21,101 nucleotides of DNA from an uncultured Lachnospiraceae bacterium (GCA_910586585.1 CAJUKA010000076.1:1-21101), one strand, 5' to 3'. Shown: positions 13,018 through 20,630, counted from the first letter of the stretch. Notes: generated by a model not told the origin, from the letters alone. Numbers and translations: made by a program.

Positions 13018-13479
13018 TTATACGATGTTACTTTTCCTGTGCTTCCATATGCCTGCTAAAATATCTTTGAGTACAAGAAATGTATCCAATTCACTATACC
13101 CGCACTCTTCTTTCAATTCATCGAGCATAGCGCTTAATTTTACTGCATAATATGGAATATTAACCTCTTCCTGATATTTGAGCAGAATAGGATATTTCTT
13201 TCCCCATGCTTTTGTCCAGTCAATTTTTTCTTCTTTCACTTCACTGGACTTTTCAATTATCTCTTCGATTTCTTTCAAATCAATATCAAATTCGACTAAT
13301 TCATCAAGCGATACATGATAAAGTTTCGCCATTTTTTTGGACTGTCGAATATCTGGAAGTGTTTCATCTGTTTCCCATTTTGAAATCGTCTGTCTGCTGA
13401 CTCCTAGTTTCTCTGCAACCTCTTCTTGTGAAAGACCGCATTTTTTTCGCGCATGAAATAAACTATTTCCTAAATTCAT
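13018..13479 (-). CDS. XRE-family regulator with C-terminal helical domain
   Basis: A 153-residue protein starting MNLGNSLFHARKK at 13479, with AAAGGAG eight bases upstream; the 28 codons before it in frame are not part of the gene. Residues 3-60 are a Cro/C1-type domain: HARKKCGLSQEEVAEKLGVS, then RQTISKWETDETLPDIRQSK. Residues about 70-153 are an acidic then helical segment of unknown role (EEIIEKSSEVKEEKIDW, VNIPYYAVKLSAMLDELKEE), probably for dimerisation or ligand response. This layout is common in Firmicute regulators that control a neighbouring gene. No clear operator was found. Confidence 0.85.
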   Translation of the reverse strand: MNLGNSLFHARKKCGLSQEEVAEKLGVSRQTISKWETDETLPDIRQSKKMAKLYHVSLDELVEFDIDLKEIEEIIEKSSEVKEEKIDWTKAWGKKYPILLKYQEEVNIPYYAVKLSAMLDELKEECGYSELDTFLVLKDILAGIWKHRKSNIV

Positions 13480-13634
13480 TGATATCTCCTTTCCTGTTGT
13501 GATAAAACAAGTATACTGTCTGAGGCAGAAAGAATCTACCAATCTTTTTTTACAATTGTGCACGGTTTCTTAACAAGCGAACGTTGAACATAGCCCTCTT
13601 CCATAGTCACCTAACCCACCTAGTACTTCTCACA

Positions 13635-14135
13635 CTATTTCCATACCCGATACATACAGCCGCCATCATCACAATGATTAATCAGCCAACTATAATCTTT
13701 GGGAAAAAGATAGAAGTCGTCCATTGAAATTGGGTACTTTAACAGAACTTTTTTTATTTCTAATAAGATGCCTTCATATACCCAGCCTCCATCTACCAAA
13801 AGATAATAGCATTTTGTTGGAGCATTTTCTGGGATAAGCATATCCAGCTTACCGATATATTGTTCCCAGTCATCCCAATCTGTCTTGATAAGTTCTGTCA
13901 TTTTTAAATGGTCGCGAAACCGCGTCCACATATATGCAGTCTGAATTGCGGGATATTTCTTATAATCGCAATATGTATAATATAACGTTCGAATTATTTT
14001 ATCATAATACTTCTTTGAGGCTTCATGAAATTTTGTCCGGTCTATATGAGATTCTTTCAGAATGGTTTCTATTTCATTGCGCATTTCATAACGCACTTTT
14101 TGCTGTTCTGTACTGAAACATGTCTGATGGTTCAT
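13635..14135 (-). CDS. Small protein of unknown function, immunity-like
   Basis: A 166-residue protein with an N-terminal helical half (residues 10-85: YEMRNEIETILKESHID, then RTLYYTYCDYKKYPAIQTAY) and a compact alpha/beta C-terminal half (APTKCYYLLVDGGWVYEGIL, then LLKYPISMDDFYLFPKDYSW, ending DDGGCMYRVW). The second half resembles small uncharacterised proteins near polymorphic toxins (possibly DUF6756-type), but I cannot confirm this. No signal peptide. It ends 30 bases before the DUF2262 gene's downstream end on the same strand (14165), so both may be read from one transcript. Likely an immunity or housekeeping partner in a toxin cassette; function inferred from context only. Confidence 0.55.
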   Translation of the reverse strand: MNHQTCFSTEQQKVRYEMRNEIETILKESHIDRTKFHEASKKYYDKIIRTLYYTYCDYKKYPAIQTAYMWTRFRDHLKMTELIKTDWDDWEQYIGKLDMLIPENAPTKCYYLLVDGGWVYEGILLEIKKVLLKYPISMDDFYLFPKDYSWLINHCDDGGCMYRVWK

Positions 14136-14164
14136 TTAAACATCCTGACCTTTCACATATATTC

Positions 14165-14974
14165 TTACCCTACAATATCTGCGTCTTCAATCCCTCCGAA
14201 AATATCACCCACTATTTCTATGGAATGCCCAAAAAACATATCATCGTCATCATAATACAGCGTCAGTCTGCCGTCTTCCTCAATCGAAAGCTCTCTTATA
14301 AAAATCCGGCTGATAAAATCCTTTTCTGTAATAAGGATTTCGTCCTCCTCATTCCAGTTATTCGCCAGGCTTGTTAATTTTTTTGCTGCAAACTGGCGGA
14401 TTTTCTCATCCCAGATTTCCTGATTCTGATACAACTCTTTTAGATAACCATGTGCTTTGCCGGCTGTATCGCCATCCTCTTCATCCGTAGCTAAATACAC
14501 CTGACACTTGTTTTGAACCCAGGCAATCTCACCCTCAAACCAAGAATAGGTTCTGTCAAGCACAAAAGTTCCCATTGTTTCGTCGCAGATTTTTACAGGT
14601 ATTATCAACTGTTCTCTGAGCACATCCAGCTGTGGTTCTGAAACATTTTCTTCCAAGACTTCGACCAACATATAGTAATGATTGATCAAGCTATTTTTTC
14701 TAACTCTAACACGATAAATTTGAAGCTGTTCAAAATCATATCCCCAACCTTCTCTTTCCGGGTCGTCTTCTATGAGCCACTCAAGATTGCCTTGTTCCTG
14801 TGAAAACTCTCCTGTTTGTACATTGACAGATGCAACAAAATCCACAGAAGGCGTCAGAAATTTTCCATTGCAGGCGGCTCCTGTAACACAGGATTTTGTT
14901 AAAACCAATAGTTCTAAAATCTCTTTTTCAAATCGCTCTTCAAAGCTCTTTTTATATTTCTTGTCACTACGCAT
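14165..14974 (-). CDS. DUF2262-domain protein
   Basis: A 269-residue protein. Residues about 130-269 show the full DUF2262 pattern: GTFVLDRTYSWFEGEIAWV, then a helix pair (LKELYQNQEIWDEKIRQFAA), FISRIFIRELSIEEDG, and the hallmark LTLYYDDDDMFFGHSIEIVG followed by GIEDADIVG. Residues 1-125 are a separate N-terminal domain often found before DUF2262. The biochemical role is unknown; the family occurs frequently near secreted toxins and SUKH-like genes, so immunity is a reasonable guess. Its ribosome site AAGGAG lies just after leader array 2, which places the repeats in its 5' leader. It precedes the small gene at 14135 on the same strand. Confidence 0.85.
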   Translation of the reverse strand: MRSDKKYKKSFEERFEKEILELLVLTKSCVTGAACNGKFLTPSVDFVASVNVQTGEFSQEQGNLEWLIEDDPEREGWGYDFEQLQIYRVRVRKNSLINHYYMLVEVLEENVSEPQLDVLREQLIIPVKICDETMGTFVLDRTYSWFEGEIAWVQNKCQVYLATDEEDGDTAGKAHGYLKELYQNQEIWDEKIRQFAAKKLTSLANNWNEEDEILITEKDFISRIFIRELSIEEDGRLTLYYDDDDMFFGHSIEIVGDIFGGIEDADIVG

Positions 14975-14997
14975 ATATACACTCTCCTTTTTATTTT

Positions 14998-15262
14998 AAG
15001 TCGCTGCGCGACGGCTCTTAAGTCAATAGTTCCTTCGACGGACCTTTCTGAGAGAAATTTTAATTCGTTTCTTCCTCATTAATATTTCTCTCGTCCGTCT
15101 TCGTTTCTATTGAAAGTCGCTGCGCGACGGCTCTTAAGTCAATAGCTCCTTCGACGGACCTTTCTGAGAGAAATTTTAATTCGTTTCTTCCTCATTAATA
15201 TTTCTCTCGTCCGTCTTCGTTTCTATTGAAAGTCGCTGCGCGACGGCTCTTAAGTCAATAGT
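14998..15262 (-). repeat. Leader array 2: 116-bp tandem repeats with hairpins
   Basis: Two units of 116 bp (14998-15113 and 15114-15229, differing at one base) and about 33 bases of a third. On the minus strand each carries GCCGTCGCGCAGCGAC (15015-15000, 15131-15116, 15247-15232), identical to the motif of array 1. A large hairpin follows: GACGGAC and GAGAGAAAT arms pairing with ATTTCTCTC and GTCCGTC. The last motif is 25 bases before the ATG of the DUF2262 gene, with AAGGAG between. The inter-motif sequence otherwise differs from array 1. Confidence 0.92.
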
Positions 15263-15285
15263 TCATAGTCCTTATATTAGCTGGT

Positions 15286-15996
15286 TTAATCATATTCTTG
15301 GCATAAAAACTTAAAATCTGGTGTTTTATTGAGCTGCGCTATCGCTTTTTCCTGGATTCGTTTTGACATAATATCAACTGCATACAAGAAAAAATTCACA
15401 TCCATATCATATGCACAGGAAAGCATTACAACAAAGGTATCATTATCCCCCTCAAGATTTTCAGAAGAAAATTCGCCTGCATAATCAGCAATATCAGAAT
15501 TCTGGGGATAACGCCGCTCCAACTCCTCTTTTTCTGCCGCTGTTCCAATCACTGCATGATAATCCCTGCAGTCTCCATCACTAAAATACTCCACAAAAAG
15601 TCTGGCTACCAAATCAGTACATTGACAAATCTGATCAATAATCATGTCTGCATTTTTTATAGCAAAATCATGAATTTCCTGCTTTGCTTCTTCTATGTCA
15701 TCATAACGAATATACAAGAGGGCCTCTTTGTCTTTCACATGTGCAGTAATCCTTTTTAATCGGTTAGTTCTGTCATAAAAAACGGTAAATGACTCTTCGA
15801 GCTCTTCTTTGGAAATTCCCCACAATGTAAATTTTTTATTGTCCGGTGGATAGCAGATGAGCGTTTCTCCGTATTCTCCATACTCAAAGGAAACCATCTC
15901 TTCTATATCCAGGTCTTGTTTAAATAGTTCTATCCCATAGGCCCCTTCCTTATAGACCATAGGAAGCGCACATAAAAACTCATCATACATTTTCAT
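15286..15996 (-). CDS. Acidic protein of unknown function
   Basis: A 236-residue protein. The ATG at 15996 (MKMYDEFLCALPMVY) is preferred, with AAAGGCGG about 10 bases before it; a second ATG lies two codons later, and the longer in-frame start has no ribosome site. It is acidic and cytoplasmic, with an N-terminal beta-rich half (VSFEYGEYGETLICYPPDNK, TLWGISKEELEESFTVFYD) and a helical C-terminal half (EEAKQEIHDFAIKNADMIID, NFFLYAVDIMSKRIQEKAIA). No catalytic motif is recognised. It ends next to leader array 2 and is transcribed toward it, so it may be co-transcribed with the DUF2262 gene. An immunity-type role would fit the neighbourhood but is not shown. Confidence 0.6.
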   Translation of the reverse strand: MKMYDEFLCALPMVYKEGAYGIELFKQDLDIEEMVSFEYGEYGETLICYPPDNKKFTLWGISKEELEESFTVFYDRTNRLKRITAHVKDKEALLYIRYDDIEEAKQEIHDFAIKNADMIIDQICQCTDLVARLFVEYFSDGDCRDYHAVIGTAAEKEELERRYPQNSDIADYAGEFSSENLEGDNDTFVVMLSCAYDMDVNFFLYAVDIMSKRIQEKAIAQLNKTPDFKFLCQEYD

Positions 15997-16044
15997 TTTT
16001 ATAATCCGCCTTTCTGCGAAAGGCACCAATGGGGTTATGAAACC

Positions 16045-16221
16045 TTATTTGTGGCTTTCGCTTTTCAAGTTTTTGTGATATAATTTTCCTACCTCAAAAT
16101 ATAAATATGGCATCCCGGCATCAGTATCAGATGCACCCATCCGTTTGGTTTTGATGTGCAGGTGCGCCAAAGTAATAGTCTTAAGGTGGGAATATTGATA
16201 TCCGAGGCTCGCTATGCGAGT
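16045..16221 (-). pseudogene. 3' coding remnant without start, just upstream of the gene at 15996
   Basis: The minus-strand frame from 16221 to TAA 16047-16045 is open for 58 codons and reads LGYQYSHLKTITLAHLHIKT, then MGASDTDAGMPYLYFEVGKL. This looks like a protein C-terminus. There is no upstream ATG; a TAG lies immediately before it. The only internal ATG has no ribosome site. It is perhaps the tail of a toxin or of another small cassette gene. The hairpin GGCTCGC/GCGAGTC (16206-16222) lies at its broken end. Confidence 0.3.
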
Positions 16222-16265
16222 CTATTTGTGTTACTACACCCCCAAAAATGGCTGTTTTTAGCTTG

Positions 16266-16368
16266 TTTCAAACTTATACCTCCCTGTGCGCTTTAGCGCA
16301 CATACCAATCAATATTTGAAAGTTTACTTTCAAACTTATACCTCCCTGCGTGCCTTGCACGCATACCA
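16266..16368 (-). repeat. Pair of 41/42-bp repeats with covarying hairpins
   Basis: Two direct repeats (16266-16307 and 16328-16368) share TTTCAAACTTATACCTCCCT on one side and CATACCA on the other. Between these each has a different perfect hairpin: GTGCGC-TTTA-GCGCAC in the first, GCGTGC-CTT-GCACGC in the second. Stem bases differ but pairing is kept. A third hairpin, TTTGAAAG-TTTA-CTTTCAAA, joins the copies. On the minus strand each repeat reads hairpin, then GGGAGG, then TATAAGTTTGAAA, like a leader with a ribosome site but no start codon. It lies 3' of the SGNH hydrolase gene. Confidence 0.8.
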
Positions 16369-16393
16369 TCTGAACTGTTATTCTGAATATCTT

Positions 16394-17167
16394 TTAAATG
16401 ATATCCGTTCCAATAAAACCTACCTTTGCAAAATCCTTCATATGGTGGCGGACAATATAATCAATATAAGACCCTACCATTTTGGCATAAACATAATAGC
16501 CCATTGGATTAGGATGAAAACCCAGTGCAAAATGCTCCCGTACATTTTGGGTATAGCAGATAGAATATTTGCTAAAATTCAGTAAATAACATCCTTCATA
16601 CTGCTGTGTCAGCTTTTCTAATTGAATGGTACATTCATCAATCAACTGGTTACGCTCTTCTCCCATATCATCATGCTGCAAAGATATTACAAAAAGTTTC
16701 GCCTGTGGCTGTATTTCTTTCAACCGGGAAAGAATCTTCCCCATATATCCCATATACGTAGGCGGATTTTGTTCAGGCGCGTCAAGGTGAACATCTGCGA
16801 TTGTTCCCAAAGGATGCCCATACACAAACAAATCGTTATTGCCTAGACAAATAATATATGCCTGACAACGTTTCCAGCAGTTATTTTCATCTGCAAAATG
16901 CTCCCAGTATTCTTTTGCTGTCATACCTCCACGTGAAAAATTATAAACAGTTATTCCAGCAGCTCTCGCAAGAAACTGTCCCCAGGAATATTCATAAAAA
17001 TCATGATATTGTACGTTGCCCTCTTCATCTATGCTCTCAAATTCACCTGAAGCAAGGGAATCTCCAATAACTCCAATCGTTCGAAAAATGGCGGTAAATC
17101 CTCCATCCTCCTTGATTTGCTCCAATGGTTTCTCCTCTGAATTCCCCAAAAAATCTTTATAATCCAT
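16394..17167 (-). CDS. SGNH/GDSL-family hydrolase
   Basis: A 257-residue protein. Residues 31-40 (IGVIGDSLAS) are block I with the nucleophile Ser37. Gly in NFSRGGMTAKEYW (about 76-88) corresponds to block II. ICLGNNDLF (about 106-114) is block III with the oxyanion Asn. FHPNPMGYYVYAKM near residue 220 is block V with the catalytic His; the usual Asp three residues before it is replaced by Gly in LGFHPN, so a complete triad is uncertain. There is no signal peptide, so it probably acts in the cytoplasm, as an esterase or acyl-hydrolase on an unknown substrate. The start follows GGAGG by 6 bases. It is a single-gene unit. Confidence 0.85.
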   Translation of the reverse strand: MDYKDFLGNSEEKPLEQIKEDGGFTAIFRTIGVIGDSLASGEFESIDEEGNVQYHDFYEYSWGQFLARAAGITVYNFSRGGMTAKEYWEHFADENNCWKRCQAYIICLGNNDLFVYGHPLGTIADVHLDAPEQNPPTYMGYMGKILSRLKEIQPQAKLFVISLQHDDMGEERNQLIDECTIQLEKLTQQYEGCYLLNFSKYSICYTQNVREHFALGFHPNPMGYYVYAKMVGSYIDYIVRHHMKDFAKVGFIGTDII

Positions 17168-17388
17168 ACCAATCCTCCATGTCGCCTACGGTGGCGGTTC
17201 AATATAATACTATCATACACGATACAATTTGTTTTTTCGATAACTTTTTATAAAAATTTGTAACCAATCCTATTTTTTATTTGTATTATTAATGAAAGGT
17301 CTTTCAAGTACAACTTGCTGTTATAAAAACAAGCATATAAATTTTTTTTGACAGAATACTATAGCTATTAACAAAATAAGGAGTGCTC

Positions 17389-17871
17389 ATGAGACAGTCC
17401 ATACAAGAACTGGTAACGTTATATCAAGGCAGCCTCTTTGCTATGGCATTTAACATATGCAAAAATATACAAGATGCAGAGGATGTCGTTCAAGAAACGC
17501 TTGTCCAGTATATCACAACAAAAAAAGAATTTGAGAGTGATCAGCACGTGCGCGCATGGCTGATACGGGTGGCAATCAATAAAGCAAAAAATATTAATCA
17601 TACGTTTTGGAGGCGCAATAAGCTTCCTATCGAGGACTATATGGAAACATTAGTTTTTGAAACATCGGAGGCGGAGAATCTGTTTGAAACAGTCATGCAG
17701 CTTCCAGAAAAATATCGTATTGTGATCCATCTGTATTATTATGAAGATTATGCAGTCAGTGAAATTGCAAATATCCTCAAGCTTACTGAAAGCAATGTTA
17801 AAATCAGACTATCGCGCGGACGTGGGATGCTCAAAGAAACCTTAAAGGAGGAGTGGAACGATGACAAATAG
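17389..17871 (+). CDS. ECF-type sigma-70 family sigma factor
   Basis: A 160-residue sigma factor, start MRQSIQELVTLYQ at 17389 with AAGGAG 6 bases upstream. Region 2 spans residues 5-70 (LFAMAFNICKNIQDAEDVVQ, then ETLVQYITTKKEF and HVRAWLIRVAINKAKN). Region 4 spans about 100-155 (LPEKYRIVIHLYYYEDYAVS, EIANILKLTESNVKIRLSRG). A TTGACA lies at 17348-17353, without a good -10 at normal spacing; ECF genes often use their own promoter type. It overlaps the next gene by 11 bases, the same architecture as the pair at 9564-11175 but of a clearly different sequence. It should act with the membrane partner that follows. Confidence 0.9.
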   Translation: MRQSIQELVTLYQGSLFAMAFNICKNIQDAEDVVQETLVQYITTKKEFESDQHVRAWLIRVAINKAKNINHTFWRRNKLPIEDYMETLVFETSEAENLFETVMQLPEKYRIVIHLYYYEDYAVSEIANILKLTESNVKIRLSRGRGMLKETLKEEWNDDK

Positions 17872-18490
17872 GGAACGATATAAACAAGCATTTTCAGCAC
17901 TTCCATCTCCCCGGAAGTTTGATTTGGAGGTAGGAGATATGATAAAAATGCAAAAAAAACACAGAAAAAATATAGCAGTTGCTGCTGCCGCTGCGTGTGC
18001 TGTTATTATTGGTGGGTCTGCAACAGCCTATGCGGCCGATATCGGAGGAATCCAAGAGAAAATTTCGGTATGGATTTTTGGTAAGGAAACAGAGACGGTA
18101 ATGACACCAACAGGAACAGGCGCATATTCTTTTTCTTACAACAAGGATGATGGTTCTTCAGATTCATTTAATTATGGCATTGCCGATGTTGATGCGGATG
18201 GTAATATAACATGGAAGCCCGTTGATGATGTTGTTTCATCCATCAATGAAACCGCTATGGTCAATGTTGATGAAAATGGAAGAGTTTGGGTATATTATTA
18301 TGATCAGAAAGAAGACATTACCGATTCTTTTGACGAGAATGGAATCTGCAATGTGACGCTGACACATGAAGAAAAACCACTTTATGTAAAAGTTATTAAA
18401 AATGATGACGGCAACTATACGTATACCCAGACCGATGATCCCGACAAAGAACCAATCAATTATGCAACATCGACAGTTATATCAAACTAA
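17861..18490 (+). CDS. Single-pass membrane protein, probable anti-sigma factor
   Basis: A 209-residue protein overlapping the sigma gene by 11 bases. Residues 1-36 are cytoplasmic and basic (RERYKQAFSALPSPRKFDLE), 38-59 form a membrane helix (IAVAAAAACAVIIGGSATAY), and the rest is an acidic outside domain with Asp- and Tyr-rich beta strands (SFSYNKDDGSSDSFNYGIAD, VDENGRVWVYYYDQKEDITD). The DADG/DENG repeats give it a calcium-binding look, but I see no complete EF-hand or similar motif. Position and topology make it the likely inhibitor of the sigma factor before it. The family name is not clear to me. The hairpin at 18562-18594 follows. Confidence 0.75.
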   Translation: MTNRERYKQAFSALPSPRKFDLEVGDMIKMQKKHRKNIAVAAAAACAVIIGGSATAYAADIGGIQEKISVWIFGKETETVMTPTGTGAYSFSYNKDDGSSDSFNYGIADVDADGNITWKPVDDVVSSINETAMVNVDENGRVWVYYYDQKEDITDSFDENGICNVTLTHEEKPLYVKVIKNDDGNYTYTQTDDPDKEPINYATSTVISN

Positions 18491-18561
18491 CTCATAACCG
18501 CAAATCATTACCATTGTTCTGATTGAGAACACAGTAACCTTTGCGTCTTATGATAATCCAC

Positions 18562-18594
18562 ACGCCAAAATGCTCCCAAAACGCATTTTGGCGT
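18562..18594. terminator. Perfect 12-bp hairpin downstream of the sigma/anti-sigma operon
   Basis: ACGCCAAAATGC (18562-18573) pairs with GCATTTTGGCGT (18583-18594). The following ATTTTG is a poor T-run, so termination may be partial. Part of the stem (CCAAAATGC/GCATTTTG) also occurs in the 155-bp elements, which may indicate shared origin. Confidence 0.5.
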
Positions 18595-18609
18595 ATTTTG
18601 CGTTCTGGA

Positions 18610-18638
18610 TTGAAATAGGCAATAAAATATCGTATAAT
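18610..18638 (+). promoter_or_regulatory. Promoter of the lipoprotein gene
   Basis: TTGAAA (18610-18615) and TATAAT (18633-18638) are exactly 17 bases apart, about 28 bases before the start codon. Near-consensus vegetative promoter, so the lipoprotein is transcribed independently of the sigma operon. Confidence 0.75.
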
Positions 18639-18666
18639 ATAAAATATCGTTTTGAGGAGAACAATC

Positions 18667-19620
18667 ATGAAAAAGAAATTATATGGTATTGTTTGTTTAT
18701 GCAGTCTTGTTTCAATTATGTTGTGTGCATGTGGAAAAAACACAAATTTCATTGATATGAGTACTTCTGAAGGTGATGAATATACGGCTATTATATGGAA
18801 AGATAGGACATACGTGCCTTTTTGCACGATATCTAAAAGTGATTGCGGAACACAAATTGGCTATCTGAATGGAGAAACTGATGACAGGATATATGAATAT
18901 AAAGATTATCCAACAGACGAATGGATTGCGAATCACCTTATGATAGACGATGGTGCAATTTTGTTTAAAGAAGTAAATGTCATTAATATTCCCAATGGTC
19001 TTGAATCAGAATATGAATGGAACTCTCCTGAAATAGCGAAATTGCGTGAAAAATACCCAGAATACTTTGAGCTTGGAACCTTCAAGGGGTTGGAGGTTTA
19101 TGTTTGGCAAATGGCAGAGAATGACTATCGTTTTGGGCTGATGCAAGGAACCAACCGTGAGAAAACTTTAAAAGAGATGATGGCATTAAAAGGTGCCTCA
19201 TCAGAGGAAATGGCATTGATTCTGTCTACCTTTGACATAGAAGATAGAGATATTTTTGTGATTCCATGGCAGAATCCCATTTCCAGTTATGTAGTCACGG
19301 ATGATATGATGAAAGACCCAGAATACATAGGCAATATACGAATTATGCTGGGACTGGATTTGGAGGAAGAGCAACTGTCTAAGCAGGAAGAAGCTGATAC
19401 AATGTATGACAGAATCCCTATGATAAGAGTGAATGGTAAATTATATTATGATACAGGGAGAGAAAGTACCATCAGCGCACGTTGTGGAAATATGGACGGA
19501 GAAATAACGTCAACTGTCGATGAAACAGAAATACCAACAGAAGATAATCAGTCAAATTTTGGAAGTGGATTTGGTTATCAGTATGGAGCAGACAATACAA
19601 ATAGAGATTTATATGAATGA
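18667..19620 (+). CDS. Lipoprotein with C-terminal frameshift
   Basis: A 317-residue protein starting MKKKLYGIVCLCSLV at 18667, after GAGGAG. The hydrophobic segment ends MLCAC, a lipobox with Cys22 as the lipidated residue, so it is anchored outside the membrane. An N-terminal beta domain follows (TAIIWKDRTYVPFCTISKSD), then a charged middle, then a conserved C-terminal domain with IPMIRVNGKLYYDTG and CGNMDGEITSTVDETEIPTE, a module I associate with BlaR1-type and other exported Lachnospiraceae proteins. The frame ends NTNRDLYE, but the +1 frame reads IEIYMNEKWLVYE and runs to TGA 19658-19660. That is the expected ending, so a one-base change near 19588-19600 has cut it off. The lost tail is about 15 residues; the protein may still fold. 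Confidence 0.75.
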   Translation: MKKKLYGIVCLCSLVSIMLCACGKNTNFIDMSTSEGDEYTAIIWKDRTYVPFCTISKSDCGTQIGYLNGETDDRIYEYKDYPTDEWIANHLMIDDGAILFKEVNVINIPNGLESEYEWNSPEIAKLREKYPEYFELGTFKGLEVYVWQMAENDYRFGLMQGTNREKTLKEMMALKGASSEEMALILSTFDIEDRDIFVIPWQNPISSYVVTDDMMKDPEYIGNIRIMLGLDLEEEQLSKQEEADTMYDRIPMIRVNGKLYYDTGRESTISARCGNMDGEITSTVDETEIPTEDNQSNFGSGFGYQYGADNTNRDLYE

Positions 19621-19693
19621 AAAGTGGCTTGTCTATGAACACAGAGAAGAATCTGAATGAGAAAATAAACGATAGATAAGCCAAATTATTTCC

Positions 19694-19726
19694 AAAAGGC
19701 TGCCCAATCAAAACGGCAGCCTTTTT
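19694..19726. terminator. Strong bidirectional terminator
   Basis: AAAAGGCTGCC (19694-19704) and GGCAGCCTTTTT (19715-19726) form a GC-rich 7-base stem extended by A-T pairs, with T-runs for both strands. It closes the lipoprotein gene and faces the convergent SIR2-like remnant. Confidence 0.88.
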
Positions 19727-19777
19727 CAAAATTGGTTTTGTCCATAATCATAAGAAAAATTATACATAACGTTCTAA

Positions 19778-19981
19778 TTAGGAAATGGTATTATGTGGCA
19801 TTTGCCATAGGAGGTATTTTTCTTCATTATGTTGGCTTTTTAACATTTTTAATGCATTTCCCAACGGAATATCACCATATTCATTAGTTGCACCTAAAGA
19901 AAAACCTGCACCCAGAAACAACATTGGCGGCTCTTTCTGCAATATATTCTTCACTTCTTCAATACTTAATTTATTATCCAT
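19778..19981 (-). pseudogene. N-terminal stump of a SIR2-like (defence-type) gene
   Basis: The ATG at 19981 follows AAGGAG by 9 bases. Residues 18-48 read PPMLFLGAGFSLGATNEYGD then IPLGNALKMLK. The GAGFS loop with GA(T/K)N and IPLG after it is the start of the NAD-binding fold in bacterial SIR2-domain proteins used in abortive-infection defence. Those proteins run to several hundred residues; here only about 55 look native before an unrelated end (YLLWQMPHNTIS). It is therefore a truncated gene, not a functional NADase. It lies 104 bases after the immunity-like gene on the same strand. Confidence rests on one motif in the right place. Confidence 0.6.
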
Positions 19982-20084
19982 TTGTGGTATCTCCTTATAA
20001 AATCCCTCCTTCTGATAAGCGCCTTTATATTTCAGCTTATTCAGAAAGAGGAATTTTTACAATACTTATATCTGATATTCGTTA

Positions 20085-20606
20085 TCAGCCATCATTTTCT
20101 GGTACTGCATAATTATATAAACAACCTTTCACCACTCCCTCCTGATTCCATACACTATACTCCAGAAATGGTCCTACATATACTAAATTGTTATCTTTTG
20201 CCAGTATCGTTATTTGTTGATCTCCATTCCATTCACAATCACCTGATAGATTTAATACAGGAACATTTTCATTCTCTATGTCATATTCATCAAAACTATA
20301 AATTCCAATATCTATATATTTCAAAATAGATTTAGGATCTGTACCATACTCCTCTATAAGATCATCTGCAAAATCTTCACTTAGATCAGGATTCATTTCA
20401 TAATAATCATCAAAAAATCGTTTCAAAGCAGCACATAGTTTTTCTACAAATGCCGGATCCAGATTATTGAAATATTCTACATTTTTTTCTACATAACTCT
20501 GAGAAATATCTTTGGTATACATTACTTCTATCTCATACCCTAAAACAGTAGAATAAACTGTACCAATCATATATCCTAAATCATTCTCATATAAATTTTT
20601 TATCAT
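20085..20606 (-). CDS. Probable immunity protein (DUF6985-like)
   Basis: A 173-residue acidic protein with AAAGGAG before the ATG at 20606. The N-terminal half is helical with a clear beta start (GYMIGTVYSTVLGYEIEVMY; FVEKLCAALKRFFDDYYEMN). The C-terminal half has LNLSGDCEWNGDQQITILAK then NNLVYVGPFLEYSVWN, a pattern like DUF6985 immunity proteins (GDCxW, a strand, then LxYVGP). No signal peptide. It starts 24 bases after the HNH-type toxin tip, on the same strand; toxin then immunity gene is the usual order in polymorphic toxin loci, so it should neutralise that nuclease. The family name is from memory and uncertain; the pairing is a strong inference. Confidence 0.6.
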   Translation of the reverse strand: MIKNLYENDLGYMIGTVYSTVLGYEIEVMYTKDISQSYVEKNVEYFNNLDPAFVEKLCAALKRFFDDYYEMNPDLSEDFADDLIEEYGTDPKSILKYIDIGIYSFDEYDIENENVPVLNLSGDCEWNGDQQITILAKDNNLVYVGPFLEYSVWNQEGVVKGCLYNYAVPENDG

Positions 20607-20630
20607 CCTTACTTCTCCTTTAATCTATAT

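Noticed and set aside
17348..17376. Vegetative promoter before the second sigma gene
   Set aside because: TTGACA is present, but no acceptable -10 box lies at 16-18 bases, so it was not listed as a promoter.
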